Assembly (NCBI GenBank): GCA_942493215.1
Contig: OW818670.1
Coordinates: 248,001-312,000, forward strand
DNA: 64,000 nt
Source: G942493215 sp942493215
GTDB lineage: Bacteria; Bacillota_I; Bacilli_A; RF39; UBA660
Direction: 5' to 3'
The notes below the pieces were generated by a model. It did not search any database, was not told the origin of the DNA, and worked only from the letters and a program-made list of their open reading frames with translations. Positions within the stretch are counted from its first letter, which is position 1, and every line of letters starts with the position of its first letter. The translations under genes and the position numbers were made by a program. Positions 31,284 to 40,559 of the stretch are shown here, piece after piece.

Positions 31284-32324
31284 CTAATAATTTTCTTCAG
31301 CGTCTTTTACTTCCTCTAATGTTACATCCGGCAAAATTATTCCTTCTTCATTACATAACTTACCAAATTTTTCACGGAAAAAGGCAAGTTCTTTAATAAT
31401 ACTATCAGGATAAATTCTTTTACTTGTTTTAATAGCATTATAAACATCTAAAATAGTTATCTCATGACGATTATCAAATAAGGCTTGGGAAAAAGCCTGT
31501 GATAAAACCGAAAAAGAAACATCGGGATACATAGCTGCTAATCCATAAACACGTTTATATTCCGAAGTAGCACTTACAATAGATTCAATAAGTAATTGAG
31601 CAACATAAGGACTATATTTAAATTTAGCTCTCGTAGCTTTCTCAATCCGTGGTAAACTTTCAAATAGAATTTTTACGGTTGTTGGTTGATCTGGCTCTAC
31701 TACTTCGATACGTTCAAAACGTCGTAAAAAAGCCCTATCACGTATAACATATGTTTCATATTCTTGAGTCGTTGTTGCACCAATAGCTTTCATATCACCA
31801 CGGTCTAATGCTGGCTTTAGAATATTTGCTAAATCCATTGGTCCTTCGGCACGATTTCCCATTAAAGTATGAACCTCATCAATAAAGAGAATAACCTTAC
31901 TCATCTTCTTTAACTCACGCATTAAAATGCTAATAACTAATTCTTCTTTATCATTTAAAGTAACTTTTCCTAATAAAGACGTGGAATTAATTTTAATAAT
32001 GCGATAATTTTTAATAGCATCAGGAACCTCATTCTTCTGAATTAAATAAGCTAGTCCTTCAACAATAGCTGTTTTACCAATACCAGCTTTACCAACTAAT
32101 AGTGCTGACTTATCAGGTGTTAATAAAACAATAATCAATTTTTTAATTTCACTTTCCCTAGCAATGGCAGGATTAGTAACATACTCTTTAGTTGTTAAAT
32201 CTTCGCCATATGCCTTTATGACACTAAACTCATCTTCATTAATAATATCTTTTCTTGTCTCTGGTTTTTCTTGCTGATTATTTTCTCCAAGAAAATCAAG
32301 TATCTCTACATTACGTTCTTTCAT
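31284..32324 (-). CDS. Stand-alone ClpA/B D1-type AAA+ ATPase
   Basis: A 346-aa cytoplasmic protein that matches one AAA+ module (D1) of ClpA/ClpB/ClpC. The Walker A is GKAGIGKT at 78-85, the Walker B FIDEVHT has D149-E150, sensor I is in IGATTTQEY, and the arginine finger is R201/R202 in FLRRFERI. It has no double Clp N-domain, no D2 module and no ClpP-binding loop, so it is not a full chaperone. It starts 7 nt after a thioredoxin-like lipoprotein gene and runs into another thioredoxin-like gene. Partner and substrate unknown. Confidence 0.85.
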   Translation of the reverse strand: MKERNVEILDFLGENNQQEKPETRKDIINEDEFSVIKAYGEDLTTKEYVTNPAIARESEIKKLIIVLLTPDKSALLVGKAGIGKTAIVEGLAYLIQKNEVPDAIKNYRIIKINSTSLLGKVTLNDKEELVISILMRELKKMSKVILFIDEVHTLMGNRAEGPMDLANILKPALDRGDMKAIGATTTQEYETYVIRDRAFLRRFERIEVVEPDQPTTVKILFESLPRIEKATRAKFKYSPYVAQLLIESIVSATSEYKRVYGLAAMYPDVSFSVLSQAFSQALFDNRHEITILDVYNAIKTSKRIYPDSIIKELAFFREKFGKLCNEEGIILPDVTLEEVKDAEENY

Positions 32325-32331
32325 ATAGCAC

Positions 32332-32748
32332 CTATTTTATATAACCATTTTGGCGAAAGCTTTCAATGATTCCATCATAGTCTTGTGCACCCTTAATACG
32401 ATCGTAGATATTCTTTTCTTCACCTTTAACGATATATACTGTTGTTGGTGTTGACCCACCATAATTGATTGCAGCATTAAATTCACTAGCTTGATCTTTA
32501 GTTAAGGCCGCAACATTTAAATAGTTAACCTCAACATTATATTTAGTTATAACGGCATCTAAATATTGTTTATATGTTGCACAAGCACTACAAGAATCAG
32601 ATCCAATAAATAAGATAAAACTCTCTTTATTGTCTACCATTGCCTTGTATTTATTATAATCAATTGTGCGATATGTCGTAAGTTTACCACATCCCGTCAA
32701 CATTAAAACTCCCAATAATACTAATAAAAGCTGTCCTACTCTCTTCAT
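32332..32748 (-). CDS. Thioredoxin-like lipoprotein with CSAC motif
   Basis: A 138-aa lipoprotein. The lipobox MLTGC puts the lipid on C20. The thioredoxin-like domain carries the redox pair C53-S-A-C56 in GSDSCSACATYKQYL, followed by VNYLNVAAL and a cis-Pro-like STPTTVYI. It could reduce or oxidise Cys pairs in exported proteins; several disulfide-prone pilin and repeat proteins are in the window. It is the only one of three related proteins here that keeps the Cys pair. First gene of a short run with the ATPase. Confidence 0.8.
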   Translation of the reverse strand: MKRVGQLLLVLLGVLMLTGCGKLTTYRTIDYNKYKAMVDNKESFILFIGSDSCSACATYKQYLDAVITKYNVEVNYLNVAALTKDQASEFNAAINYGGSTPTTVYIVKGEEKNIYDRIKGAQDYDGIIESFRQNGYIK

Positions 32749-32849
32749 AATTTACCTCTTTTCTATACTATAAATTATATACCATTAACCACTAAAAAAA
32801 AAGAGGAATTTGGATATTTAAAAAAAAATGCTTAAATCAGCAAGTTTTT

Positions 32850-33302
32850 TTAGTTATTTTGCGAATAAAATAACTGATCTGGTTGTAGATAAATAACAGC
32901 ATTTTGATTAACAAAATCTTGTTTAGTAGTTTTTAAAGCTTTTACAACATCGTCGATTGTACTAGCTTCTTTAGTTACATAAAAATTGCTATTTTCTCTT
33001 GGTACTAATATTTCTTGATTAGGATAAATATAATCATCCTTATTTAAACCATTTACCTGTAATAAAGTATCAAGTGGTATACCAAAACGATTAGCTATAC
33101 CATACATTGTGTCACCAGTTTTTACTGTATAAGATCTAAAGGGTCCTTTATTAGAAACTGGAACTACTATTACTTCACCAGGAGTTAAACGATGATTGGT
33201 TGATAATCCATTAATTTCTCGCAAAATATTAACTGTAATACCTAAAGATTGAGCAATATTCTCAAGGGTATCACCAGCTTTTATCTGATATGTATCATAC
33301 AT
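32850..33302 (-). CDS. LysM-repeat protein
   Basis: A 150-aa protein with two clear LysM domains: YQIKAGDTLENIAQSLGI (from residue 4) and YTVKTGDTMYGIANRFGI (from about 56), and a shorter third, degenerate unit (FYVTKEASTIDDVVKAL). LysM binds peptidoglycan or chitin-like glycans. There is no signal peptide, as in Bacillus SafA, a spore coat protein; a role in the spore is possible but unproven. ATG 33302 has GAGGTG at the right distance; an upstream GTG lies inside that site. It follows the amidase gene by 45 nt. Confidence 0.85.
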   Translation of the reverse strand: MYDTYQIKAGDTLENIAQSLGITVNILREINGLSTNHRLTPGEVIVVPVSNKGPFRSYTVKTGDTMYGIANRFGIPLDTLLQVNGLNKDDYIYPNQEILVPRENSNFYVTKEASTIDDVVKALKTTKQDFVNQNAVIYLQPDQLFYSQNN

Positions 33303-33347
33303 ATACTTCACCTCATTCTATTATATGTAATGGTACTAATATTGGCA

Positions 33348-35087
33348 TTATTGGTTGGCACCATAATAGGCAACAATACTACTAGCAATACTTTTACCAA
33401 TATTTTCAATGTTATTAACAATCCATAAAGCATCATCATAATTATCATGAAAACCAATCTCTAAAAGAACACTATTATCAAAATTAGCAGGATTAATTTC
33501 ATAAATGCTTTTACTAAATGTTTTGCCATATACAATATGGCAATTACTTTTAGGGCCGTTATAAACATTTGTTAATCCTTCGAGAGTAACATTAGCTAGT
33601 TTTAAAACAGGACTTGTTTCATCGTAAACAAACGCTAATACACCTCTAGTAGGACTTTCTTTTCCAGTTCCCATTGCATTAGAATGAATGGCTAAATGTA
33701 AATCAATATTTAATCCTCGACTTATTTTAGCTACCTCTTCTAATCTTAAATCCTGGGTATTACGATAAACAATAACATTACTCTTTTTTAATTCCCGTTC
33801 GATAACATCAGTGACTTTATTCATCATTTCCCGTTCAGTTGTATAACCCGCCCTAGATACCCCATAATTACGTATTTGTGTAGATGGGCTAAGATAAACA
33901 ATCGGTAATCGTTTAATAGCCTTATAATCATAAGTTACAATATTACTACTATAATAATTATCATTAGTAGCCATAGCTTTGATATGCATATCTTTAAGGA
34001 TAGTAAGAGGCCCAGTATATTTGCTACTATTAACCGTTGGTGTACTACCATCAATTGTATAATAAATACTAATGTTATCGGGTGACACTAAGCGTAATTT
34101 TTCACCGATTCTAACTTCCCCACCACTAATACTCGCTACGACATCCATAGCTTGTTTCTTTCTCATAAATTGAAATGATGTTGCTACTTCTTCTTCTGAT
34201 TTATACTCCAATTTATTATAAGCTTTAATTATAACTTTATAATTAGTTGCTTCTTCAAAATTATTAGCTTTAATTAAAATTTCTTTGCCATAAAAGACTT
34301 GTTCATATAATAGATACTGTCCTAACCAATTCTTAATACTAATTGTATAATAATCAGCATAATCCCCCCCGGTAAAAGTAATATAGAAATCTTTCCATTT
34401 AACATTATTATCATTAGGATAAGTTATTTTCATAGGAGTTATGTCTTGAATACCAATACCTACTTCTAAACTACTAATAATAATATTCGTAGCGTCATCT
34501 AATAAATAGAATTTAACATAACCAGTACTAGTAATGATAGAAGATGCAATATTAACAACTGAATTGGTTAAATTACTAGTAAAAACTTTATTATTATCCT
34601 TTATACCAATTAAACGATACTTAGAAAAATTACTTTCTAAACCCAAAATATTTATTTTAAAAGATGTATCTGAATCTATATTCTTAGCCATAATTTGTAA
34701 TGATGGAATTTCCCAGGAGTGAATTAATTTGTTTTTACTTTTACGACTATGTCCATAATTATCATAAGCTATAACACTAAACATAATTTGTGTTCCTTTA
34801 ATTATTGGCAAATCATCTATTTTAACACTATTACTTGTCGTCTTATATATTTTTAATAACTGACCAGTTTGATCATATATATATACTTCATAACTAGTTG
34901 CTGTTTGACTAGGTTCAAAAAATAAGGTATTTAAAGTATAAATATTATTTAAATCCTGCTCAAAAGAAATAACCTTGAATGTTGTTAAATGATTATTTAT
35001 ATGCATTAAAGAAAATATTATAGTACTCATAATGGCAATAGTTATAACGGTTATTAGTACTTTTTTAGGTATTCTTATTTTGAACAT
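33348..35087 (-). CDS. N-acetylmuramoyl-L-alanine amidase, multidomain
   Basis: A 579-aa secreted or anchored hydrolase that would cut the amide between MurNAc and the stem peptide. It has an N-terminal membrane helix (about 8-28), several Ig/Fn3-like domains, a chitobiase-C-terminal-like domain (YYTIDGSTPTVNSSKY, near 340-390) and a C-terminal Amidase_3 domain. In the active site the first zinc-ligand motif reads SPSTQ instead of DPGHGG, as I recall for one amidase subfamily; TTEREMMNK, LAIHSNA and VLLEIGFHDN are present. ATG 35087 has GGTGAAG upstream. It forms a unit with the LysM gene. Confidence 0.85.
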   Translation of the reverse strand: MFKIRIPKKVLITVITIAIMSTIIFSLMHINNHLTTFKVISFEQDLNNIYTLNTLFFEPSQTATSYEVYIYDQTGQLLKIYKTTSNSVKIDDLPIIKGTQIMFSVIAYDNYGHSRKSKNKLIHSWEIPSLQIMAKNIDSDTSFKINILGLESNFSKYRLIGIKDNNKVFTSNLTNSVVNIASSIITSTGYVKFYLLDDATNIIISSLEVGIGIQDITPMKITYPNDNNVKWKDFYITFTGGDYADYYTISIKNWLGQYLLYEQVFYGKEILIKANNFEEATNYKVIIKAYNKLEYKSEEEVATSFQFMRKKQAMDVVASISGGEVRIGEKLRLVSPDNISIYYTIDGSTPTVNSSKYTGPLTILKDMHIKAMATNDNYYSSNIVTYDYKAIKRLPIVYLSPSTQIRNYGVSRAGYTTEREMMNKVTDVIERELKKSNVIVYRNTQDLRLEEVAKISRGLNIDLHLAIHSNAMGTGKESPTRGVLAFVYDETSPVLKLANVTLEGLTNVYNGPKSNCHIVYGKTFSKSIYEINPANFDNSVLLEIGFHDNYDDALWIVNNIENIGKSIASSIVAYYGANQ

Positions 35088-35153
35088 AGTCTTCACCAAT
35101 AAATTATATTTCTATAACTTAATGATAAAAACTAAAAGAATGTGCTTTAATCC

Positions 35154-35190
35154 GTCAAAAAAAGCATCTATTTAAAATAAATGCTTTTAT
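35154..35190 (-). terminator. Terminator of the DUF1538-PII-LTA synthase operon
   Basis: AAAAGCAT/ATGCTTTT with an extended AU stem and a minus-strand T7 tail. Confidence 0.75.
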
Positions 35191-35224
35191 TAATACATTA
35201 TCTATAAATTTACAATTATTTCCA

Positions 35225-37177
35225 TTACTCTATCCACCCTAAAGTCTTATATAACTTACGATAATAGTCTTGTTCCAATATCAATCTAGAATACTTATAT
35301 TTATTAAAGATCTTAAGATTAATATTTTCGACATAATCAGCTGGTACTTCTTCACCAGCAAATTTTTTAGTAATGGAATTATATCTTCCTTTATCAGTTA
35401 TAAAGCTACGATTAGAGAAAATTACTAAGGGATCACTATTAGATAAAATATCCGTTCCCATTAATAATCTTGAATCATAATCGATACCAAATAGATTAAG
35501 AAGGGTTGGTAAGACATCCAAACTACTAGCATACTTATTAACTTTAATTGGTTTAGACATTTTGCTATTCCATAGTAAATAAGCCATATGATGAATTTCA
35601 AAGTTTTCATCACGAGTATAAGTAGATAATTCATTCATTTCACTGGTTGTTAAACCATATGGATAATGATCGCCACTGATAGCTATAACCGTATTATCTA
35701 ACTTACCGCTAGCTTTTAATTGTTCAATTAAATAGGCGATTGCTTTATCTAACTCAATATTAGCTGCCAAATAGCTTTTAGCTTTATCCGAATATGGTAA
35801 ACTCTTAACAGCATCCCAGTTACGATAAACCATCATATTACCCATTTTATTATACTCTAAATGACCACTAACCGTCATATAATAGGCTAAGAAGTGATCA
35901 CCATTAATATAATCATTAACGGTATCCTGCATCATTTCCACATCACTTTCTGGCCATATCTTACAATTAATATTCAGTCCTTTACTACATGCGCGATATG
36001 AATTATAACCCATTGCTTCAATATAAGTATTACGATTATAATAAGCATAATAGTGATCATGATAAGCTTGTGATGTATATCCTAAATTTTCAAATTCATT
36101 AGCGTAAGAAAAGGGCATATAATGATCTTTAATAGCTTTTATACTCCAAACACCTTCTTTAGGTATTAATGAAGTATCCGTAATATATTCTCCATCTGCC
36201 GTCGATACAGGGAATACAGGAGTATAAAAATTATCAAATTGGAATCCCTCTTTATACATTTTATAAAGAGTTGGGGTTAATTGTTCATTAACAGCTAATT
36301 GTGAAAAAGCTTCTGCGACAAAAACAATTAAATTTTTACCCTTAAACATACCAGTATAATCATTTTTTTCCGTTGGTTGTTGACTATTAAAATATTGATT
36401 CATATCTTTTATAGTGGCATTAGTTTCATTAGCTATTAAACTATTAAAATCTATTTTTAGAGTGTTATATTCTTTTTCTTTATTAACAACAACTGTAACC
36501 TTCTTTTCTTTAGTGATTTCTTTTTCTTTAAAACCCCATATGCTTCTTTTTATATCCAATCTCATCATCGTTAAAAGACCCAAATTATCAGTTGTTAAAA
36601 GTGGTGAATGGACATTATAGTATAAATTATAGTTTGAATATATCTCTTTTTTATCAATATAATTAAAAATTGTTAAAGAACCAATATGAAAAACAATACC
36701 AATTAATATAATAAGCATCTTTTTGTTAAAACTGACTCGCTTATAATCTATTACTTTAAAGATATCAAAAAAGACTAATATTAAGAAAGGCGCTAACATA
36801 GCTAATAAGCCCCAAATATCTTTAATTACGGTTGTAATGATTTGATCAATAAACTGAAATACTTGATTTCCACCATTAAAAATGGAATAAATAGAGATAA
36901 TTGATTTATATAAATCATTATATATATATTGACCCATCATCAATGTAATGGTCAATATCAAAACAATATAAGTTATAACATGGTTAACTTTACTTTTAAA
37001 AATGTTACAAATTAAATAATAAACACTACTGATAAGGATAGAAAAAACAATAATATATAGTGATGATTGTAAAGTCAAATGATGAAAAGCAAAAACATTA
37101 AAAATAATTTGTAAATAAATTATAGCCACCAAAAGAAAAATTGGAAGATACCACCTATTCGTCTTCTTACTTTGCAT
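35225..37177 (-). CDS. LTA synthase-like sulfatase-fold membrane enzyme
   Basis: A 650-aa protein with about five N-terminal membrane helices (first 200 residues) and an extracellular alkaline-phosphatase/sulfatase-fold domain of the LtaS type, which moves glycerol phosphate from phosphatidylglycerol to a growing polymer. Motifs: IVFVAEAFSQL (first metal Glu), PVSTADGEYIT (catalytic Thr), GHLEYN and SGDHYPYG (metal Asp-His). ATG 37177 has AAGGTGG 8 nt upstream; a GTG inside that site is less likely. It is the last gene of an operon with PII-like and DUF1538 genes. Other phosphoglycerol or phosphoethanolamine transfer is possible. Confidence 0.85.
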   Translation of the reverse strand: MQSKKTNRWYLPIFLLVAIIYLQIIFNVFAFHHLTLQSSLYIIVFSILISSVYYLICNIFKSKVNHVITYIVLILTITLMMGQYIYNDLYKSIISIYSIFNGGNQVFQFIDQIITTVIKDIWGLLAMLAPFLILVFFDIFKVIDYKRVSFNKKMLIILIGIVFHIGSLTIFNYIDKKEIYSNYNLYYNVHSPLLTTDNLGLLTMMRLDIKRSIWGFKEKEITKEKKVTVVVNKEKEYNTLKIDFNSLIANETNATIKDMNQYFNSQQPTEKNDYTGMFKGKNLIVFVAEAFSQLAVNEQLTPTLYKMYKEGFQFDNFYTPVFPVSTADGEYITDTSLIPKEGVWSIKAIKDHYMPFSYANEFENLGYTSQAYHDHYYAYYNRNTYIEAMGYNSYRACSKGLNINCKIWPESDVEMMQDTVNDYINGDHFLAYYMTVSGHLEYNKMGNMMVYRNWDAVKSLPYSDKAKSYLAANIELDKAIAYLIEQLKASGKLDNTVIAISGDHYPYGLTTSEMNELSTYTRDENFEIHHMAYLLWNSKMSKPIKVNKYASSLDVLPTLLNLFGIDYDSRLLMGTDILSNSDPLVIFSNRSFITDKGRYNSITKKFAGEEVPADYVENINLKIFNKYKYSRLILEQDYYRKLYKTLGWIE

Positions 37178-37190
37178 CTCGATAACCACC

Positions 37191-37886
37191 TTAATTCTTA
37201 TTTATATCCTCGTTAATAGCTCTTTCATCTATTCCTGTGACACTATCAACTGGTAAGGAAAAACAAATGCCTTTGCCTTTTGTTGTTAGTCCAAATTCCT
37301 TAACAATAGCTTCCATTATCGCCCGTTTACAATTAGTAGTTGTTAAAATTAATATAATATCTTTTTCTGGTTGAATTGTTATTCCTAAAAATTTAGTAGC
37401 TTCAACTGCACCTAAACCTTTACCACGAATTAAAGTACCACCGGTTGCCCCTAAAGAACGGGCTATATCCATAACTTGATCAGCATAGCCATCAGTTAAT
37501 ATTGTTAAAATTAATTCATACTTATTAATATTTGCCATTTTAGGTCTCTCCTTCTTTTCATTTTCTTCTTTAGCAAAATGAACACTCGAACTGTTAAAAG
37601 AAATAGTAAATGCAATACCTCGTCCTGGTTCGTCGATATGGAATTTAGATTGTAATTCATAGAAAATATTACCTTCAACATTTTCAGGAATAATACTTAA
37701 GATTACACTTTTATCAATCTCATCTAAACCCCAATACTTTAAAATTTCCGAACTAGCCAAACCATGGGCTTGAACAACATAATCAAAAAATATCTCATGA
37801 TGATTATAAATTCTTATAATATCTTCTTCATTTTCTTTATTAACAATAACTAACAATAATTTGGTTTTAAGAATATCACTATTCAT
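37191..37886 (-). CDS. Tandem PII-like protein
   Basis: A 231-aa protein made of two PII-like domains (about 1-110 and 122-231), each with the ferredoxin-like strand pattern: KLLLVIVNKENEEDII with GRGIAFTISF in the first, and YELILTILTDGYADQV with GATGGTLIRGKG and GKGICFSLP in the second. Classic T-loop uridylylation sequence is not seen. PII-like proteins bind small molecules such as nucleotides and control membrane transporters. It overlaps the end of the DUF1538 gene by 8 nt and is followed by the LTA-synthase-like gene. It likely regulates the DUF1538 protein. Confidence 0.85.
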   Translation of the reverse strand: MNSDILKTKLLLVIVNKENEEDIIRIYNHHEIFFDYVVQAHGLASSEILKYWGLDEIDKSVILSIIPENVEGNIFYELQSKFHIDEPGRGIAFTISFNSSSVHFAKEENEKKERPKMANINKYELILTILTDGYADQVMDIARSLGATGGTLIRGKGLGAVEATKFLGITIQPEKDIILILTTTNCKRAIMEAIVKEFGLTTKGKGICFSLPVDSVTGIDERAINEDINKN

Positions 37887-39390
37887 AATTTACCTCCTCT
37901 TGGTAATCAATAATCTGATCGGTTATCGATGCCTTAGATTGTTTATTTATCTTTTCTGTTCGATACTTATACATTACTCCTAGGACCTGTATAGCAAATA
38001 CTGGGGCAAGGGCTGTTAAAGCAACTAGTCCAAAAACATCTCCCGCTGAACATCCAAAAAGGGTCTCATTAATACCAACCGTAAATGGTAGTAAAAAAGT
38101 AACTGTCATTGTTCCAGCTGCTACACCACCAGAATCAAACGCAATCGAAGTAAAAATATCAGGGGTGAATTTTATCATAATAATAACTAATAAATAACCA
38201 CCAGCTAAAAGATAAAGAATTGACCACCCTAACATAATTCTTAAAATAGAAAGGACTACGGCTAATGCTACACTTAATGATAAACTAAACATCAATGTTT
38301 TCTTACTAATATTACCTTGCGTAATTTTATCAATTTGGGCCGTCAAAACTTGAATAGCTGGTTCGGCCATAACTAAAGCCCATCCCATTATAAAGCCAAG
38401 GACTAGAACAATCCAATGGTATTGTAAAGCGGCAAGCATTTTACCCATTATATATCCTAAAGGCATATAACCAACATTAGCTCCTACTAAGAATATTACT
38501 ACTCCTAAATAAGTATATATTAAACCCTTTATAATTTTAACAACACTTTTCTTACGTAATTTTAAAAAGAAAAACTGGAAAATAGCGAAAAAAACTGAAA
38601 TAGGTATAATAACTAAAAAGATTGATTTGCCATAATCTAATAAAGCCCATAAATAAGACATTAGAATACTATTACTAGCTAAATTATAACTAGAATAATT
38701 AACACCACCATCTGGCATAAAAAGGCCCATTAATAATACTATTAGAACTGGTCCAATGGAACAAAGAGCAATAATACCAAAGCTATCCTCTTTGGCTTTT
38801 TTATCCCCACGTAAAGAAGTAAAACCAATTCCTAAAGCTAAAATAAGAGGTACACTAATAGATCCAGTTGTTACTCCGCCCGCATCAAAAGCTAATGAAG
38901 TAAAATAGTTAGAAACAATAAACATTAAAATAATGATTAAACCATAAAAGATTACTAAAAAATAAGACATTTTTATTTGATACAACATTCTAATAATCGC
39001 TAAAACAAAGAATATCCCTACCCCACAACTAACAACAATAACAAATACAAAGCTTGGAATAGTACCAACTTGTTTAGCTAAAACAATTAAATCGGGTTCC
39101 GCAACAGTAATAATAATCCCAATTAAAAGACTTATTCCTAAAATCATAATCATTTTTCTACTCTTCATTAAATAAGAACCCGTTTTTTGACCAATCGGGA
39201 TTAAAGCAATATCAGCCCCCATATTAAATAAGGTCATACCAACAATTAAACAAAGAGAACCAATTAAGAATCTTATTATATAAGTAGTTGGAATAGGAAC
39301 AAGAATAAAACTAATCGCCAATATAATCATAGTTATTGGTAAAACAGATAGAGTAGCTTCCTTTATTTTTGATAATAATTCTTTTGGCAC
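37879..39390 (-). CDS. DUF1538 family membrane protein
   Basis: A 503-aa protein with about 12 or more membrane helices and two homologous halves. Each half has a GxNxGxMPLG-like loop (MGADIALIPIGQKTG; GANVGYMPLGYIMG), an AEP loop (VAEPDLIVLA; MAEPAIQVLT) and an FDxGGVxxG loop (FDAGGVTTGSIS; FDSGGVAAGTMT). Duplicated Gly/Asp loops of this kind suggest a transporter or channel, but no substrate is known to me. GTG 39390 has AGGAAGGG upstream. It is the first gene of the operon with the PII-like partner, a pairing known elsewhere. Confidence 0.85.
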   Translation of the reverse strand: MPKELLSKIKEATLSVLPITMIILAISFILVPIPTTYIIRFLIGSLCLIVGMTLFNMGADIALIPIGQKTGSYLMKSRKMIMILGISLLIGIIITVAEPDLIVLAKQVGTIPSFVFVIVVSCGVGIFFVLAIIRMLYQIKMSYFLVIFYGLIIILMFIVSNYFTSLAFDAGGVTTGSISVPLILALGIGFTSLRGDKKAKEDSFGIIALCSIGPVLIVLLMGLFMPDGGVNYSSYNLASNSILMSYLWALLDYGKSIFLVIIPISVFFAIFQFFFLKLRKKSVVKIIKGLIYTYLGVVIFLVGANVGYMPLGYIMGKMLAALQYHWIVLVLGFIMGWALVMAEPAIQVLTAQIDKITQGNISKKTLMFSLSLSVALAVVLSILRIMLGWSILYLLAGGYLLVIIMIKFTPDIFTSIAFDSGGVAAGTMTVTFLLPFTVGINETLFGCSAGDVFGLVALTALAPVFAIQVLGVMYKYRTEKINKQSKASITDQIIDYQEEVNYE

Positions 39391-39459
39391 TTTATCACTA
39401 CCCTTCCTCTAATATAATTATATAACAAAATTTAGTCTTTTCATATCCTAACATACAAA

Positions 39460-39485
39460 AATGAGTAATTTACTAATTACTCATT
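39460..39485 (-). terminator. Terminator of the MazG-like gene
   Basis: AATGAGTAATT/AATTACTCATT with a 4-nt loop and a minus-strand TTTTT tail. Confidence 0.8.
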
Positions 39486-39779
39486 AACTTTTAATAAAAC
39501 GCCATTAACATTTTTATAAACTCTTTTAGAATTTTTATCCATTTTATTAAGTATCTCTTTTTCTAAATCAACACCAGTAATTTCTGATATACCTAAAAGA
39601 TAAATAGCAATATCAGCTAATTCCTCACCAAAATCATCTTTTTTCTTCATATGTGCTTCATATGCTTCTGATACTTCACCATAAAGTAAACAAAATTCTT
39701 TATTTAAATCATCAACATTAAATCCTTTATCTACTTTATTTTGATAAACTTTCTTTTGTAAAATCTTTAAATCAACCAC
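39477..39779 (-). CDS. MazG-like nucleotide pyrophosphohydrolase
   Basis: A 100-aa all-alpha NTP-PPase of the MazG superfamily. The metal sites are LYGEVSEAYEAH (near 33-44) and FGEELADIAIYLLG (near 50-63), matching the ExxE and ExxD pattern. Such enzymes hydrolyse non-standard or excess nucleoside triphosphates to monophosphates. The start is GTG with GGAGG upstream. It is the downstream neighbour of the 39837 gene on the same strand. Substrate not known. Confidence 0.85.
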   Translation of the reverse strand: MVDLKILQKKVYQNKVDKGFNVDDLNKEFCLLYGEVSEAYEAHMKKKDDFGEELADIAIYLLGISEITGVDLEKEILNKMDKNSKRVYKNVNGVLLKVNE

Positions 39780-39836
39780 ACCAACCAGCCTCCAAAATCA
39801 TTATACCGTATTTTTTTGAAAATAACTAGTGGTTTA

Positions 39837-40373
39837 TTATGCTAATGGAATATGTCTTAATACTGGTTTATGAGCCACTCTTTGCTTTCCTTTAGGTTCA
39901 AGCATCGGTACCTTAACTAATGCCAGCATCGTTCGTTCAATTGCTTCATAATTACCGCTTGGCACTAATTGAATAGCTTGTTCATATATTTTAATTGCTT
40001 CCTCACGACTACTAAAAATATAAGGAATAATGGATCTAGGTAACTTGTTATCTAATCCTGCATTCTTATAATCTTTAGAATCTTCTTTATAACCACAATC
40101 AGCAGCACAAGCTATATGAAGCGTTGTTTTACCATTAATAACTTCCCGCCATACAATTCTAATATGATGACATTTAGAAACTAGCTTTCCCTCAAGTAAT
40201 TCTATAGACACAACTAAATCTTTAGCCTCTTGTACTAAACCTATATAATCTCCAACAGCTTTCTGTTTTTTGGCCTCTTCTATTTGATCTCTTAATTTTT
40301 GCAAATTTATTTTTGAATCATTAATTTCTTTTCTGATACATTCTTCTTCACTTAATAATTTATTATCACTCAT
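39837..40373 (-). CDS. Coiled-coil protein with Cys/His cluster, unknown
   Basis: A 178-aa protein I do not recognise. Residues 10-65 are charged and heptad-like (EEECIRKEINDSKINLQKLRDQIEE), likely coiled coil. The centre holds CHHIRIVWRE and CAADCGYKED, a spacing that could bind zinc. The end is Arg/His-rich (KQRVAHKPVLRHIPLA). There is no signal peptide or membrane segment. ATG 40373 has AGGGTGG upstream; an in-frame GTG is part of that site. It lies next to the pilin-LRR genes but is divergent from them. Confidence 0.65.
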   Translation of the reverse strand: MSDNKLLSEEECIRKEINDSKINLQKLRDQIEEAKKQKAVGDYIGLVQEAKDLVVSIELLEGKLVSKCHHIRIVWREVINGKTTLHIACAADCGYKEDSKDYKNAGLDNKLPRSIIPYIFSSREEAIKIYEQAIQLVPSGNYEAIERTMLALVKVPMLEPKGKQRVAHKPVLRHIPLA

Positions 40374-40449
40374 TTTTACCACCCTTTTAAATATTATATC
40401 TGATAAATAAATATTTCACTTTCTGTTTTTTATTTAGTAATACAACATA

Positions 40450-40500
40450 ATGGGTCTTAAAATCTTGCCCATCAACTAGCCTTCTGCAGGTTGATTTTTA
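40450..40500 (+). other. Compact double-hairpin element before the pilin-LRR genes
   Basis: Hairpin A is ATGGG (40450-40454) with CCCAT (40468-40472). Hairpin B is ATCAA/TTGAT (40471-40475 with 40491-40495), with an inner CCT/AGG stem and an asymmetric bulge, followed by TTTTT. The arms of A and B share two bases. It could be the 3' end of a small RNA, an attenuator or a terminator for unseen transcription. No known riboswitch consensus fits. Confidence 0.4.
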
Positions 40501-40559
40501 ACATATCATCATCAAATCATTCCCCCATTTTTTTTATTATACCATTTTTCACAATTTTA

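Noticed and set aside
32810..32850. Terminator after the LysM gene
   Set aside because: A T-run exists but the stem is only about four base pairs (TGCT/AGCA), too weak to call.
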